From an uncultured Clostridia bacterium (GTDB taxonomy: Bacteria > Bacillota > Clostridia > Oscillospirales > CAG-272), in NCBI GenBank assembly GCA_947586625.1, contig CANPXS010000005.1, positions 1-44,798 of the forward strand: a DNA stretch of 44,798 bases, written 5' to 3'. Made by a program: the position numbers and the translations under genes. The notes under the pieces were generated by a model. That model was given only the letters and a program-made list of their open reading frames with translations, was not told the DNA's origin and did no database searches. Shown in pieces: positions 25,201-32,393 of this stretch (positions within the stretch are counted from its first letter, which is position 1; the number at the start of each line of letters is the position of its first letter).

Positions 25201-26451
25201 AGAGTACAGCACTGGTGGCATCCGTACCCGTTTTCGGGCGGACTTAAAACACGATGCTCGGACGATTTCATGTGGCTGCCGTATGTCGCGGCGGAATATG
25301 TCACAGCGACGGGAGATGTCGGTATATTGACGATGCGCACGCCGTATCGGTCGTCGGAAAAGCTTGACGTCGGAGAGGGGGACAGATACGAGACGGCTGC
25401 CGTCACCGAAGAACGCGCGACCGTGCTCGAGCACTGTATATCGTCCATCAATGCATCGTTCGAGCGCGGCGCACATATGCTGCCGCTCATCGGTTCGGGC
25501 GACTGGAACGACGGTATGAACGAGGTCGGAGTCAAAGGACGAGGGGAGAGCGTGTGGCTTGCGTTCTTTTACGCTGTCGTATACAGAAAATTTGCCGAAA
25601 TGCTGCGCGAATACTCGATAGATCCGATGCTGTCGGAGCGGCTGATGTACGAAGCCGATATGCTCGTTGACGCTGCTGAGTCAAGCGCATGGGACGGAGA
25701 GTGGTATCTGCGAGCATTCGACGACGACGGGAATGTTCTCGGAGGGCATGAGTGTGACGAGTGCCAAATAGACCTTCTGCCACAGGCGTTTGCAGTGTTC
25801 GCTCATGCGGACAGAGAGAGGTGCAGCACGGCGCTCTCGTCTGTAAAGGAAAGACTGTTTAACAGAAAGTCGGGCATTCTGAGGCTTTTCTCGCCGCCAT
25901 ACGACAAGACCGACAAATACGGATATATTTGCCGGTATCCCGCCGGTATACGCGAGAACGGCGGGCAGTACACTCATGCGGCGATATGGTGCGCAGCCGC
26001 GTTTTTTGAGGCAGAGGACTTTGAAACGGGGCGCGCTGTGCTTTCGTCCGTCTCTCCTATAGGCATATACGGCAAGGGACGCATGAACGGGAAGTATACC
26101 GCCGAACCGTATTTCATTGCCGCGGATGTCTATTACGGAAACGGTGTGACGGGTCACAGCGGATGGAGCGGCTACACCGGGTCGGCTTCATGGTTTTACA
26201 GGACCGTCATGAAACATTACCTCGGAGTCAAGGTAAAAAAAGGATGCGTGCATGTCACACCTCCCGCATTCCAGGGCGATGATTATACCGTTGCGGTCAG
26301 TGCAGGGGGATGTGAAATGAGGATAACGGTCGCGTACGGTGATATTCCCGCCGACAATGAAGAAAACGCTGTATGCGTGCGCGCGGGCGAGACGGTAATT
26401 CTGCATCCCGACGGAAAATCGAAGAAAATTTTGCTGAAAGTCGAAAAGTAA
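19234..26451 (+). CDS. Cyclic beta-1,2-glucan synthase-like enzyme (GT84 + cyclisation domain + GH94)
   Basis: 2405 residues, the largest gene here. The N-terminal membrane glycosyltransferase has helices at ~233-275, ~617-660 and ~755-790. Its GT84 marks are DAD (439-441) and QHRWIRGD (588-595). The middle region carries the RWHGHLYNWYD (894-904) and TVDSGNF (918-924) motifs of the cyclising/transglycosylase domain, now GH189. The C-terminal third is a GH94 phosphorylase-type domain: FRDQLQD (1956-1962), WWHP (1994-1997), DDFMWLP (2010-2016), GDWNDGMN (2089-2096; Asp2093 is the likely acid) and GHSGWSGYTG. By family, it polymerises glucose from UDP-glucose, trims length and cyclises beta-1,2-glucan. 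Proteobacterial NdvB/ChvB is several hundred residues longer. Start: GAGG lies ~12 bases before ATG 19234, a long spacing. It appears monocistronic. Confidence 0.87.
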   Translation: MRSTAVRKLLRRQRNNIKLIRGASRDNFKSDADIRWLFENRLRIIKMLTSSLSALRPVKTLYAAHGETRIMTVCRETIEKAGGAISEQTVISGINEHQRGGEYLTVDELLYLRSYMNFACADAIADCIKASDAAHIAEPVKLLFRIRELDFEQIYETVSYSESVLIRDPADVYVKCDGATKSMYRKKLSEISRRFHMGEYETAKLILKNAQESSTERSRHVGWHIQKYARHNIASALYFPALVLVPAAICALLAAVAYMKGSAVSFFAAIFAFLPIRSAMKRILEAYYASRGEADILPRLSFSSIPDEGRTLITFTVSLSGRDGDVFDRLTTYAEAYKDKNLGFAVLADLPDANETVKDADADIIRTAEGYIDRINENGVSACLLWRDREYSESERIFMGKERKRGAQAELFRLLYNGDSRLHVYGNKPVGYKYVLALDADTRILYNDIIKLIATALHPCNKPYISRSGGYPTVTDGYGVITPRADVIFPEPDKISMYTAKKYAYGGRSEYERASFDVYSYLFGVGSFCGKGLISVEAYMTAIEGAFPSERILSHDTVEGVRLRCGYASDLRVYDTPPGDIISERKRQHRWIRGDVQTWCLLGHSVTSESGEKYKNPVGMTGRMIIIEPVLSALTSVIRVPTILLSLSGGIIGLPVYLLSVSDHLFEITRLTIGAWRVPRRKYFSGAPDYYASAIFDAGRMVSGEADDAVLAADAVYRAFYRMNFTKRRLLEWKTAAAADSERRDGTRRYAHDMIGSVVVGIVSMLASFISNGAGRFILPLYGALWIAYPMWMHRENSIKAYLSKGKTNPDGIRKDTELMWRYFADNVTEHYHFLPPDNVTVMPVPKIAARTSPTNIGLYLLSAVNAYDLGFIDECELHERLSETLMSVCALERWHGHLYNWYDIDSMSVLYPAYVSTVDSGNFVVSLIAVKNALCSLDGFDDIIKTANNLISDADFGALYNKKRNLFYIGYNCTLGDHDPNVYDLYASEMLTTSFYAVASDQVPSEHLASLGRLWSDSDGTETMLSWSGSAFEYFMPSIFLPVRVGTARYESLAASSFLQRADSDVLDGRTIYGRSESSFYDFDDSMNYSYKAHGCDALALSPDVKYDNVIAPYALYLLGTFDADAVSALAAHRDTEIYGKYGFYEAVDMTRSRTGGDNAVVYQYMSHHIGMSITSAANICMGDINVKRFCAEPSVKASQPMLHESLTVNRRRSERRDYLRLSSSPADVAVFEGNITTSDAEFVSNGRELIVAERSGRIAVYDGQTLISEPIARGCRGFTVVLRINGEVFFCTADKRAKFSSDGASIKYETEFVCGESIVKAVTTLTCLPDRPGALCEFSVTDAPGAVEVLYFMPTVLNARASYEAAPSYSDIFITSERIGTGCVRYSRKLPNGGRSELFCSVFADSGDELTFHTRTDEILPFGYTDDDIASVFDAQPTDCDGACVHPVFACVVRGDGVDGTHKSSVFLQTGEMPAYIAFDEAKLRLEKHLRITCALSGADTDSVKCAMELADAILGDRVHIVGCDSFSEIRYRRDLLWRYGVSGDLPIVVVFCNELSNAADSFAAGELIAAKRFLFLSGIRVDMLFVAPEGGYMSSGAGKLRTMIESTGSGRLLGKNNGIFIIPRETLSPVEELMLSALSCRYIDLGVMHDYHISASDSMRAHVCASLYVRSRPIQYRQSVEGAVIGNGKNASPYSMFYANNVFGTICTNLSCGYSWYGNSSLGTVTRRHCDPMLGDTGERVCLIIDGEPTDLCRAADHVVFGRDCAVYAGAICGIRYELRIGVDAGLPVKLYHLRVSMTDGEIPESLRASLTIYPSTSAIYSRGKLYPLSEPTTCVSVFAVSDEVYDSAECLGDSLIIQSPFSDGECGFLLAASPASSSKCIRKIRDLYRRPELILKGFAEYRRKADAILLTGAYVGREKWLSGMMDNAAYQAVYIRMIARSGYSQSGGAYGFRDQLQDSLSALYFCPDITKYQILRACARQYTDGRVQHWWHPYPFSGGLKTRCSDDFMWLPYVAAEYVTATGDVGILTMRTPYRSSEKLDVGEGDRYETAAVTEERATVLEHCISSINASFERGAHMLPLIGSGDWNDGMNEVGVKGRGESVWLAFFYAVVYRKFAEMLREYSIDPMLSERLMYEADMLVDAAESSAWDGEWYLRAFDDDGNVLGGHECDECQIDLLPQAFAVFAHADRERCSTALSSVKERLFNRKSGILRLFSPPYDKTDKYGYICRYPAGIRENGGQYTHAAIWCAAAFFEAEDFETGRAVLSSVSPIGIYGKGRMNGKYTAEPYFIAADVYYGNGVTGHSGWSGYTGSASWFYRTVMKHYLGVKVKKGCVHVTPPAFQGDDYTVAVSAGGCEMRITVAYGDIPADNEENAVCVRAGETVILHPDGKSKKILLKVEK

Positions 26452-26464
26452 ATCGCGTATTCTA

Positions 26465-26493
26465 TTGCAAAAAGCGCCGATATATTGTAAAAT
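26465..26493 (+). promoter_or_regulatory. Promoter of the lgt operon, inside a terminator hairpin
   Basis: TTGCAA (26465-26470), 17 bases, TAAAAT (26488-26493). The -10 lies in the apex of the terminator hairpin of the upstream gene. The transcript would begin near 26499 with GGACGC, which can pair with GCGTCC (26512-26517) as a 5'-terminal stem-loop. Confidence 0.6.
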
Positions 26494-26509
26494 ATATCGG
26501 ACGCTTTTT
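26469..26509 (+). terminator. Terminator of the glucan synthase gene
   Basis: AAAAAGCG-CCGATATAT (26469-26485) pairs with ATATATCGG-A-CGCTTTTT (26492-26509) with one bulged A, ending in five T. Confidence 0.7.
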
Positions 26510-26532
26510 GTGCGTCCGAAAGGGGAAGTCTG

Positions 26533-27534
26533 ATGCTTAAAGCATTGCTCGATGTAAATACGCTATCTTTTCCCGGTCTCGGGATAGGAGAGTTCAAAGT
26601 GAACGAAGTTGCGTTCACTATATTCGGGAAAGATGTGGCATGGTACGGTATAATCGTCACGCTCGCAATTATTTCGGTATGCGCAACAGTATATATAAAA
26701 GCGCCGCGGCGCGGTATCAAAACTGACGATATACTTGACTATTTCATTTTTTCGATCGTATTCGGAATTATCGGCGCACGCCTCTACTATATCGTATTTG
26801 ACGGTTTAGGCTCATACGTCGTCACGGAAGGGTCGGTCGCTGACCGTGTGCTCGGCACGCTCTATAACTGCGTCGCCGTATGGCGCGGCGGCATCGCTAT
26901 CTACGGCGGCGTCATAGCCATAATATTGACGGTGCTCGTCGTATCGAAGATAAAGAAGATATCGCCGCTCAAGATACTTGACATGGCGGGTCACGGCGCG
27001 CTGCTCGGTCAGGCGATAGGACGCTGGGGCAATTTCGTAAATGCCGAGGCTCACGGCACGCAGACCGATATTTTCTGCCGCATGGGTATAAAGAACATAT
27101 TCGGCGAAACGGTATACTATCATCCGACGTTCCTCTATGAATCGCTTTGGAATCTGTGCGGATTCTTTGTCATAATGGCGCTTCTGAAAGCAAAAAAGCA
27201 GAAATACGACGGACAGGCGTTCATTTGGTACGTGATGTGGTACGGATTCGGACGCATGTTTATAGAAGGACTGCGGACGGACAGCCTTTACATCGGCTCG
27301 ACCGGCATCAGGGTGTCGCAGCTTCTTGCGTTCTGCCTGTTTATTGGGGGAGTTGCCGTTTCGGTCATTATGAGCGTTCGGATGAAAAAGTTATCGGCTG
27401 TCAAGGCGTCAGACAATGAAGAAGCGGACGCGGCTATAGATAAAACTATATCCGACGACGATAAAACGGTTGATGAAAGCTGTGACGATACTGAAAACGG
27501 CAGCGTTCAAAACGAAGAAGATAGCGACAAATAA
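26533..27534 (+). CDS. lgt: Prolipoprotein diacylglyceryl transferase
   Basis: 333 residues, polytopic inner-membrane enzyme that attaches diacylglycerol to the lipobox cysteine of prolipoproteins. The family signature GRWGNFVNAEAHG is present, with the YHPTFLYESLW block and about seven hydrophobic helices. AGGGG seven bases before ATG 26533 supports the start. The last ~50 residues form a highly acidic, Asp/Glu-rich cytoplasmic tail not needed by the family core, a common clostridial feature. First gene of a long co-directional run; a likely substrate is the lipoprotein encoded at 43750-44478. Confidence 0.93.
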   Translation: MLKALLDVNTLSFPGLGIGEFKVNEVAFTIFGKDVAWYGIIVTLAIISVCATVYIKAPRRGIKTDDILDYFIFSIVFGIIGARLYYIVFDGLGSYVVTEGSVADRVLGTLYNCVAVWRGGIAIYGGVIAIILTVLVVSKIKKISPLKILDMAGHGALLGQAIGRWGNFVNAEAHGTQTDIFCRMGIKNIFGETVYYHPTFLYESLWNLCGFFVIMALLKAKKQKYDGQAFIWYVMWYGFGRMFIEGLRTDSLYIGSTGIRVSQLLAFCLFIGGVAVSVIMSVRMKKLSAVKASDNEEADAAIDKTISDDDKTVDESCDDTENGSVQNEEDSDK

Positions 27535-27563
27535 AGTAGTCTGATCCGAAAGGAAACAATTAT

Positions 27564-28406
27564 ATGGCAATAATAATCGACGGCAAAGCCGTATCGGCGG
27601 CTACACGCGAACAAATAAGGCGTGAAGCTGCAGAAATGACCATTAAACCCGGGCTTGCGGTCATAATCGTCGGCGACGATCCCGCGTCGCACGTGTATGT
27701 GCGCAATAAAAAGCGCGGGTGCGAGGAGGTCGGATTCAACTCGTGGGTGTATGAGCTGCCCGAATCGACGACGCATGACGAACTGCTGACGCTTATAGAC
27801 AGTCTAAACGTCAGAGACGACGTTCACGGCATACTCGTACAGCTCCCGTTGCCGCGCCACATCGACGAGTCTGTAGTTACGGAACATATAGTGCCGGAAA
27901 AGGACGTAGACGCGTTCCATTCCGTAAATGCGGGACGCATATTCAAGGGTGAGGCGTCGCTTTTGCCTTGCACACCGGCGGGCATTATGGAGCTTTTGCG
28001 CTACTATAACATAGAGGTCAACGGGAAGCGCTGCGTCGTTATCGGCCGCAGCAATATCGTCGGCAAGCCTATGGCGATGCTGCTGCTCGGTGCGAACGGC
28101 ACCGTCACGATATGCCATTCGCGCACACGCGAACTGGCACAGGTAACGCGCGAGGCAGACATACTCGTGAGTGCGGTCGGAAAAGCAAAATTTGTGACCG
28201 CCGACATGGTAAAAGACGGTGCCGTCGTGGTTGACGTCGGCATGAACCGCAACGAAGACGGGAAGTTGTGCGGCGACGTCGACTTTACGTCTGTCGAACC
28301 GAAATGCTCCTACATCACGCCGGTGCCTGGCGGGGTAGGACCTATGACGATAACTATGCTGCTGCGGAATACTCTCACAGCAGCAAGAAATATAATCAAA
28401 AACTGA
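27564..28406 (+). CDS. folD: Methylenetetrahydrofolate dehydrogenase / methenyltetrahydrofolate cyclohydrolase
   Basis: 280 residues, bifunctional cytosolic enzyme interconverting 5,10-methylene- and 10-formyl-tetrahydrofolate using NADP. Seen: YVRNK with Tyr45 and catalytic Lys49, LVQLPLP, PCTPAGIMELL, the nucleotide-binding GRSNIVGKPMA and the C-terminal TPVPGGVGPMT block. Length and motif order are normal. 29 bases after lgt and 9 bases before the nucleotidyltransferase, so probably one transcript. Confidence 0.95.
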   Translation: MAIIIDGKAVSAATREQIRREAAEMTIKPGLAVIIVGDDPASHVYVRNKKRGCEEVGFNSWVYELPESTTHDELLTLIDSLNVRDDVHGILVQLPLPRHIDESVVTEHIVPEKDVDAFHSVNAGRIFKGEASLLPCTPAGIMELLRYYNIEVNGKRCVVIGRSNIVGKPMAMLLLGANGTVTICHSRTRELAQVTREADILVSAVGKAKFVTADMVKDGAVVVDVGMNRNEDGKLCGDVDFTSVEPKCSYITPVPGGVGPMTITMLLRNTLTAARNIIKN

Positions 28407-28415
28407 GGTGAAATT

Positions 28416-29330
28416 ATGACACTCGTAGTATTAGCAGCAGGTCTTGGCTCACGTTACGGCGGACTCAAACAGATCGACCCGATCACGAAGCACGGCAACT
28501 TCATCATCGACTTTTCCGTATATGATGCGATACAGGCGGGATTTGACCGCGTCGTATTCATAATCAAGCCGGAAAACGAAGCCGATTTTGAAGAAACGAT
28601 TGGTGCTCGTCTGCGCGGCAAGATCAAGGTCGAATACGCTTATCAGACGCCTGACGTCCGTCCCGACGGTATAACCGTTCCCGCCGACAGAACGAAGCCG
28701 CTCGGAACCTCTCACGCGCTTCTGTGTGCGGAAAAGGTCGTCGGCGACGACAAGTTTGCGGTCGTCAACGCAGACGATTTCTATGGCCGCGAAATGTACA
28801 TGAAGATAGCGGAGTATCTGAAAGAGGACAGAAAGACATCTGTCCCGACGTTCTGCATGGTCGGCTATATCCTTAAGAACACGATGTCGCCCAACGGCAC
28901 CGTTACGCGCGGAATATGCAAAACAAACAGCGAAAATAAGCTGACGTCGATCTTTGAGACGTTCAAGATCCGTCCGAACGCGAATATTCCCGAAGGCGCG
29001 GAATCTCTTGAGGGCGACGAATGGAAACCGCTCGATGAAAACAGCATCGTCTCCATGAACTGCTGGGGCATGACGAAGGAAGTGTTCCCGTATCTCAGCG
29101 AAAACATCGTCCGCACGTTCAACGCGCCCGGTGCGGATACGATGAAGTGCGAAGCACTTCTGCCGACGGCAGTATATGAGATGATTGTGGCAGGCAAGTG
29201 CGAGGTCGACATGCTGACGAGCGATGCACACTGGTTCGGCGTCACAGTCCGCGAGGATAAACCGACAGTTATCGCCGAGATCAACAAGCTCATCGAAGAC
29301 GGTGTGTACCCGGACGATCTTTGGGCATAA
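28416..29330 (+). CDS. Sugar-1-phosphate nucleotidyltransferase family protein
   Basis: 304 residues. The N-terminal loop VLAAGLGSRYGGLKQ (5-19) binds the nucleotide. KPLGTSHALLCAEK and VNADDFYG follow the pyrophosphorylase pattern, with the Asp pair likely holding magnesium. The protein therefore makes an NDP-sugar from a sugar-1-phosphate, but the sugar and nucleotide cannot be read directly. Its place immediately before galE and galM suggests UTP with glucose- or galactose-1-phosphate, which would replace GalT or feed UDP-glucose to GalE and the glucan synthase. That is inference from position. It lacks the left-handed beta-helix found in GlmU-type enzymes. Confidence 0.78.
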   Translation: MTLVVLAAGLGSRYGGLKQIDPITKHGNFIIDFSVYDAIQAGFDRVVFIIKPENEADFEETIGARLRGKIKVEYAYQTPDVRPDGITVPADRTKPLGTSHALLCAEKVVGDDKFAVVNADDFYGREMYMKIAEYLKEDRKTSVPTFCMVGYILKNTMSPNGTVTRGICKTNSENKLTSIFETFKIRPNANIPEGAESLEGDEWKPLDENSIVSMNCWGMTKEVFPYLSENIVRTFNAPGADTMKCEALLPTAVYEMIVAGKCEVDMLTSDAHWFGVTVREDKPTVIAEINKLIEDGVYPDDLWA

Positions 29331-29351
29331 GCCACAGGAGGAATACTATAC

Positions 29352-30368
29352 ATGACTATTCTCGTTACAGGCGGTACGGGTTTTATCGGCTCACATACCG
29401 TCGTTGAACTGCTCGAGGCAGGCTATGACGTCATTGTATTTGACAACTTCTACAACAGCAAGGCTTGCGTCGTTGACAGGATAAAGAAGATCACGGGCAA
29501 AGACTTCAAATTTTACGAAGCCGACATGCTCGACCGCGAGGCCCTCGATAAAATATTCGATGAAAACAAGATCGACGCTGTTATCCACTTTGCCGGACTC
29601 AAGGCTGTCGGCGAGTCGGTGAAGATACCGCTGACATATTATTACAACAACATCGCCGGCACGATAAAGCTCTGCGAGTCTATGTCCGCGCACGGGTGCA
29701 AGCGCATCGTGTTCTCGTCGTCGGCGACAGTTTACGGCGAGCCGGATCATGTGCCGATGCAGGAGGATTTCCCGATAACGCACGCTACGAACCCGTACGG
29801 CGAGACTAAGATACTTATCGAGCGCATATTGAAGGATCTCTCCGTGTCCGATCCCGAATGGAGCGTCTGCTGCCTGCGTTATTTCAACCCGGTTGGCGCG
29901 CATAAGAGCGGACTTATCGGCGAGGATCCTATGGGCATACCGAATAACATTATGCCGCGTATACAGAAGGTCGCTACGGGCGAGTGGGATTCTATAACCG
30001 TATTCGGCACCGATTACGACACGCCGGACGGCACATGCATCCGCGACTACATACACGTTACCGACCTTGCGCAGGCTCACATAGCGGCTCTCAAGCGCGC
30101 CGCAAGCGTCGTCGGCTGGGAGACGTACAATATCGGATGCGGCAGGGGATATTCCGTGCTCGACATAATCAACGCTTATGAGCGCGTATGCGGTCATCCC
30201 ATAAAGCGTGAGATATGCCCGCGCCGTGCGGGTGATATCGCCGTATCATATGCAGACCCGACGCGCGCACGCGAAGTACTCGGATGGCAAGCGAAGCTGA
30301 CTATCGACGACATGTGCCGCGACTCCTATAATTTCAGAATCAAAAACCCGAAAGGATACGAGGACTGA
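29352..30368 (+). CDS. galE: UDP-glucose 4-epimerase
   Basis: 338 residues, the standard length for this extended short-chain dehydrogenase that interconverts UDP-galactose and UDP-glucose with bound NAD. Seen: TGGTGFIGSH (6-15), Ser124 in FSSSATVYG, catalytic Tyr149 and Lys153 in NPYGETK, and the YFNPVGAH block. GGAGG stands ahead of the start, 21 bases after the nucleotidyltransferase and one base before galM, so it is part of one operon. Confidence 0.95.
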   Translation: MTILVTGGTGFIGSHTVVELLEAGYDVIVFDNFYNSKACVVDRIKKITGKDFKFYEADMLDREALDKIFDENKIDAVIHFAGLKAVGESVKIPLTYYYNNIAGTIKLCESMSAHGCKRIVFSSSATVYGEPDHVPMQEDFPITHATNPYGETKILIERILKDLSVSDPEWSVCCLRYFNPVGAHKSGLIGEDPMGIPNNIMPRIQKVATGEWDSITVFGTDYDTPDGTCIRDYIHVTDLAQAHIAALKRAASVVGWETYNIGCGRGYSVLDIINAYERVCGHPIKREICPRRAGDIAVSYADPTRAREVLGWQAKLTIDDMCRDSYNFRIKNPKGYED

Positions 30369-30369
30369 C

Positions 30370-31425
30370 ATGAGCCTTACAAAAAAGACATTCGGCGTCA
30401 CAAAACAGGGCGTGACGGTGACCGAATACACGATGGATAACGGAAAGATGAGCGTGCGCTTCATCGACCTCGGCGGCACGATAGTGTCGATCAATGTTCC
30501 CGATAAAAACGGCGTCATGGCGGACATCGTTCTCGGCTACGACGACCCCGACTCATATCTTACATGCGGCGGTTATCCGGGCGCGATACTCGGCCGTTAC
30601 GGTAACCGCATCGGCGGGGCAAAGTTTACGCTTGACGGCGTAGAGTATAAGCTCTATGTGAACGACAACAAAAATGCTCTGCACGGCGGTAAGGTCGGAT
30701 TTGACAGAAAAATGTGGGACGTGCAGATACTTTCCGACGGCGAAGAACCCGAGGCAGTACTTACTTATGTCTCGCCCGACGGCGAGGAAGGATATCCCGG
30801 TACGCTCACCGTACACGTCTATTATAAGTTGACAAAGAACTGTGAGTTCTCAATGCGGTATGTCGCAACGACTGACAAACGCACCGTACTCAACCTGACC
30901 AACCACTCGTATTTCAATCTCGCGGGTTACGATTCGGGAGATATTCTCGACCACGAGGTCATGATATGCTCCGATAAATTCGGCGAGGTCGACAGTGAGC
31001 TCATACCGACCGGAAGAACAATTTCCGTCGACGGCAAGCCGCAGGATTTCAGAACGATAAAGCCAGTTCGCAACGACATCAACTCCGACGACGAGCAGAT
31101 GCGCTTCGGAAAAGGCTTTGACCTTTGCTATATTCTTGACAACGGCGGAGAGTGTAAGCTTGCCGCAAAGGTAAGGGAACCGAAATCGGGTCGTACAATG
31201 TCCGTGTACACGGATCAGCCGGCAATACAGCTCTATACGGGCAACTGCATCGACGTGACAGAAGCGCCCTATAAGGGCGGAGTGCCGAAGTGCGTGAATG
31301 CCGGACTGTGTCTTGAGACAGAACATTATCCAGACAGCCCGAACCATCCCGAGTTCCCCTCGTCGACGCTCTCGCCGGGCGAGACTTACGACTACACAAC
31401 TGTATTTGAATTCTCGGTCGAGTGA
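30370..31425 (+). CDS. galM: Aldose 1-epimerase (galactose mutarotase)
   Basis: 351 residues, cytosolic beta-sandwich enzyme that interconverts alpha and beta anomers of galactose or glucose. Seen: GNRIGGAKF, NALHGG, the catalytic His in NHSYFNLAG and the catalytic Glu in LCLETEHYPDSPNHP. Starts one base after galE and overlaps the next start by four bases. Neither galK nor galT is in the cluster. Confidence 0.93.
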   Translation: MSLTKKTFGVTKQGVTVTEYTMDNGKMSVRFIDLGGTIVSINVPDKNGVMADIVLGYDDPDSYLTCGGYPGAILGRYGNRIGGAKFTLDGVEYKLYVNDNKNALHGGKVGFDRKMWDVQILSDGEEPEAVLTYVSPDGEEGYPGTLTVHVYYKLTKNCEFSMRYVATTDKRTVLNLTNHSYFNLAGYDSGDILDHEVMICSDKFGEVDSELIPTGRTISVDGKPQDFRTIKPVRNDINSDDEQMRFGKGFDLCYILDNGGECKLAAKVREPKSGRTMSVYTDQPAIQLYTGNCIDVTEAPYKGGVPKCVNAGLCLETEHYPDSPNHPEFPSSTLSPGETYDYTTVFEFSVE

Positions 31426-32336
31426 AAATAACCGTTACAGACGACTTCGACGGTAAAACCGTTTACGCCGTGCTGCGTGCAAACGGCATGTCCGGAACGC
31501 TTCTGAAGCTATGTAAAACGCGTCCGCACGGGATAACTCTTGCGGGCGCTGATGTCACGGTGCGGGCTGTGGTCCGCACCGGCGACGTCATAACAGTCGA
31601 TGACAGCGATACGTTCGCGGACGAAAACGCGTATGTTTTCCCGTCAGACGACAAAGTCGATATTCTTTATGAAGACGATAATGTTTTCGTCGTCAACAAG
31701 CCCGCAGGTATGCCGACTCACACGTCGCACGGTCATTACATGGACACGCTCGCAAACGCGATGTGCGCCGAGTACAGGCGCAGAGGCGTGCCGTTCGTGT
31801 TCCGTCCCGTAAACAGGCTCGACGGCGATACAAGCGGCGCCGTTTTGCTTGCAAAAAGCAAGATGGCGGCTTATATGATGTCAAAAGAGCTCGCATCGGG
31901 GACGATATGCAAGACATATATCGCTGTTTTGGACGGCGAAATGAGTTATGAGATCGGCGTCCCGCAGACTATACGTTCATACATTCGACGCCGCTCCGAC
32001 ACGATAATACTGCGTGAATCGTCCGATATAGAAGGCGACGGCGAATATGCCGAGACTGTATTTATACCGATAGCAGTTGAAAACGGCCACACGCTCGTTA
32101 AGGCGATGCCGAAAACTGGACGAACGCATCAGCTTCGCGTTCATTTTTCATCGCTCGGATATCCGATAACGGGCGACGACTTATACGGCGGCAGCCGCGA
32201 GTATATAGGGCGTCAGGCGCTTCACGCATACTCGCTTCGCTTCGAATCAAACGGCGTACATGATATAACGGCGCCGCTGCCCGACGACATAAAATCGCTT
32301 TTCAAGTTTTTTCATAATATACGTCTCGATCAATGA
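31422..32336 (+). CDS. RluA-family pseudouridine synthase
   Basis: 304 residues, starting at a GTG whose last bases overlap the galM stop. The catalytic Asp is Asp134 in NRLDGDTSGAVLLAKS. The KTYIAVLDG, GRTHQLRVHFSSLGYPI and DLYGG blocks are RluA/RluD-type. The N-terminal ~80 residues look like the small RNA-binding domain that often precedes the catalytic core. It isomerises specific uridines in rRNA or tRNA; the exact target cannot be told from sequence. It appears to be carried in the galactose operon by position only. Confidence 0.9.
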   Translation: MKITVTDDFDGKTVYAVLRANGMSGTLLKLCKTRPHGITLAGADVTVRAVVRTGDVITVDDSDTFADENAYVFPSDDKVDILYEDDNVFVVNKPAGMPTHTSHGHYMDTLANAMCAEYRRRGVPFVFRPVNRLDGDTSGAVLLAKSKMAAYMMSKELASGTICKTYIAVLDGEMSYEIGVPQTIRSYIRRRSDTIILRESSDIEGDGEYAETVFIPIAVENGHTLVKAMPKTGRTHQLRVHFSSLGYPITGDDLYGGSREYIGRQALHAYSLRFESNGVHDITAPLPDDIKSLFKFFHNIRLDQ

Positions 32337-32393
32337 GGCAAAACTAAAACGGAGAACGCAAGACGTCATTTCGCGGAAAGGTTACGGCAGATC

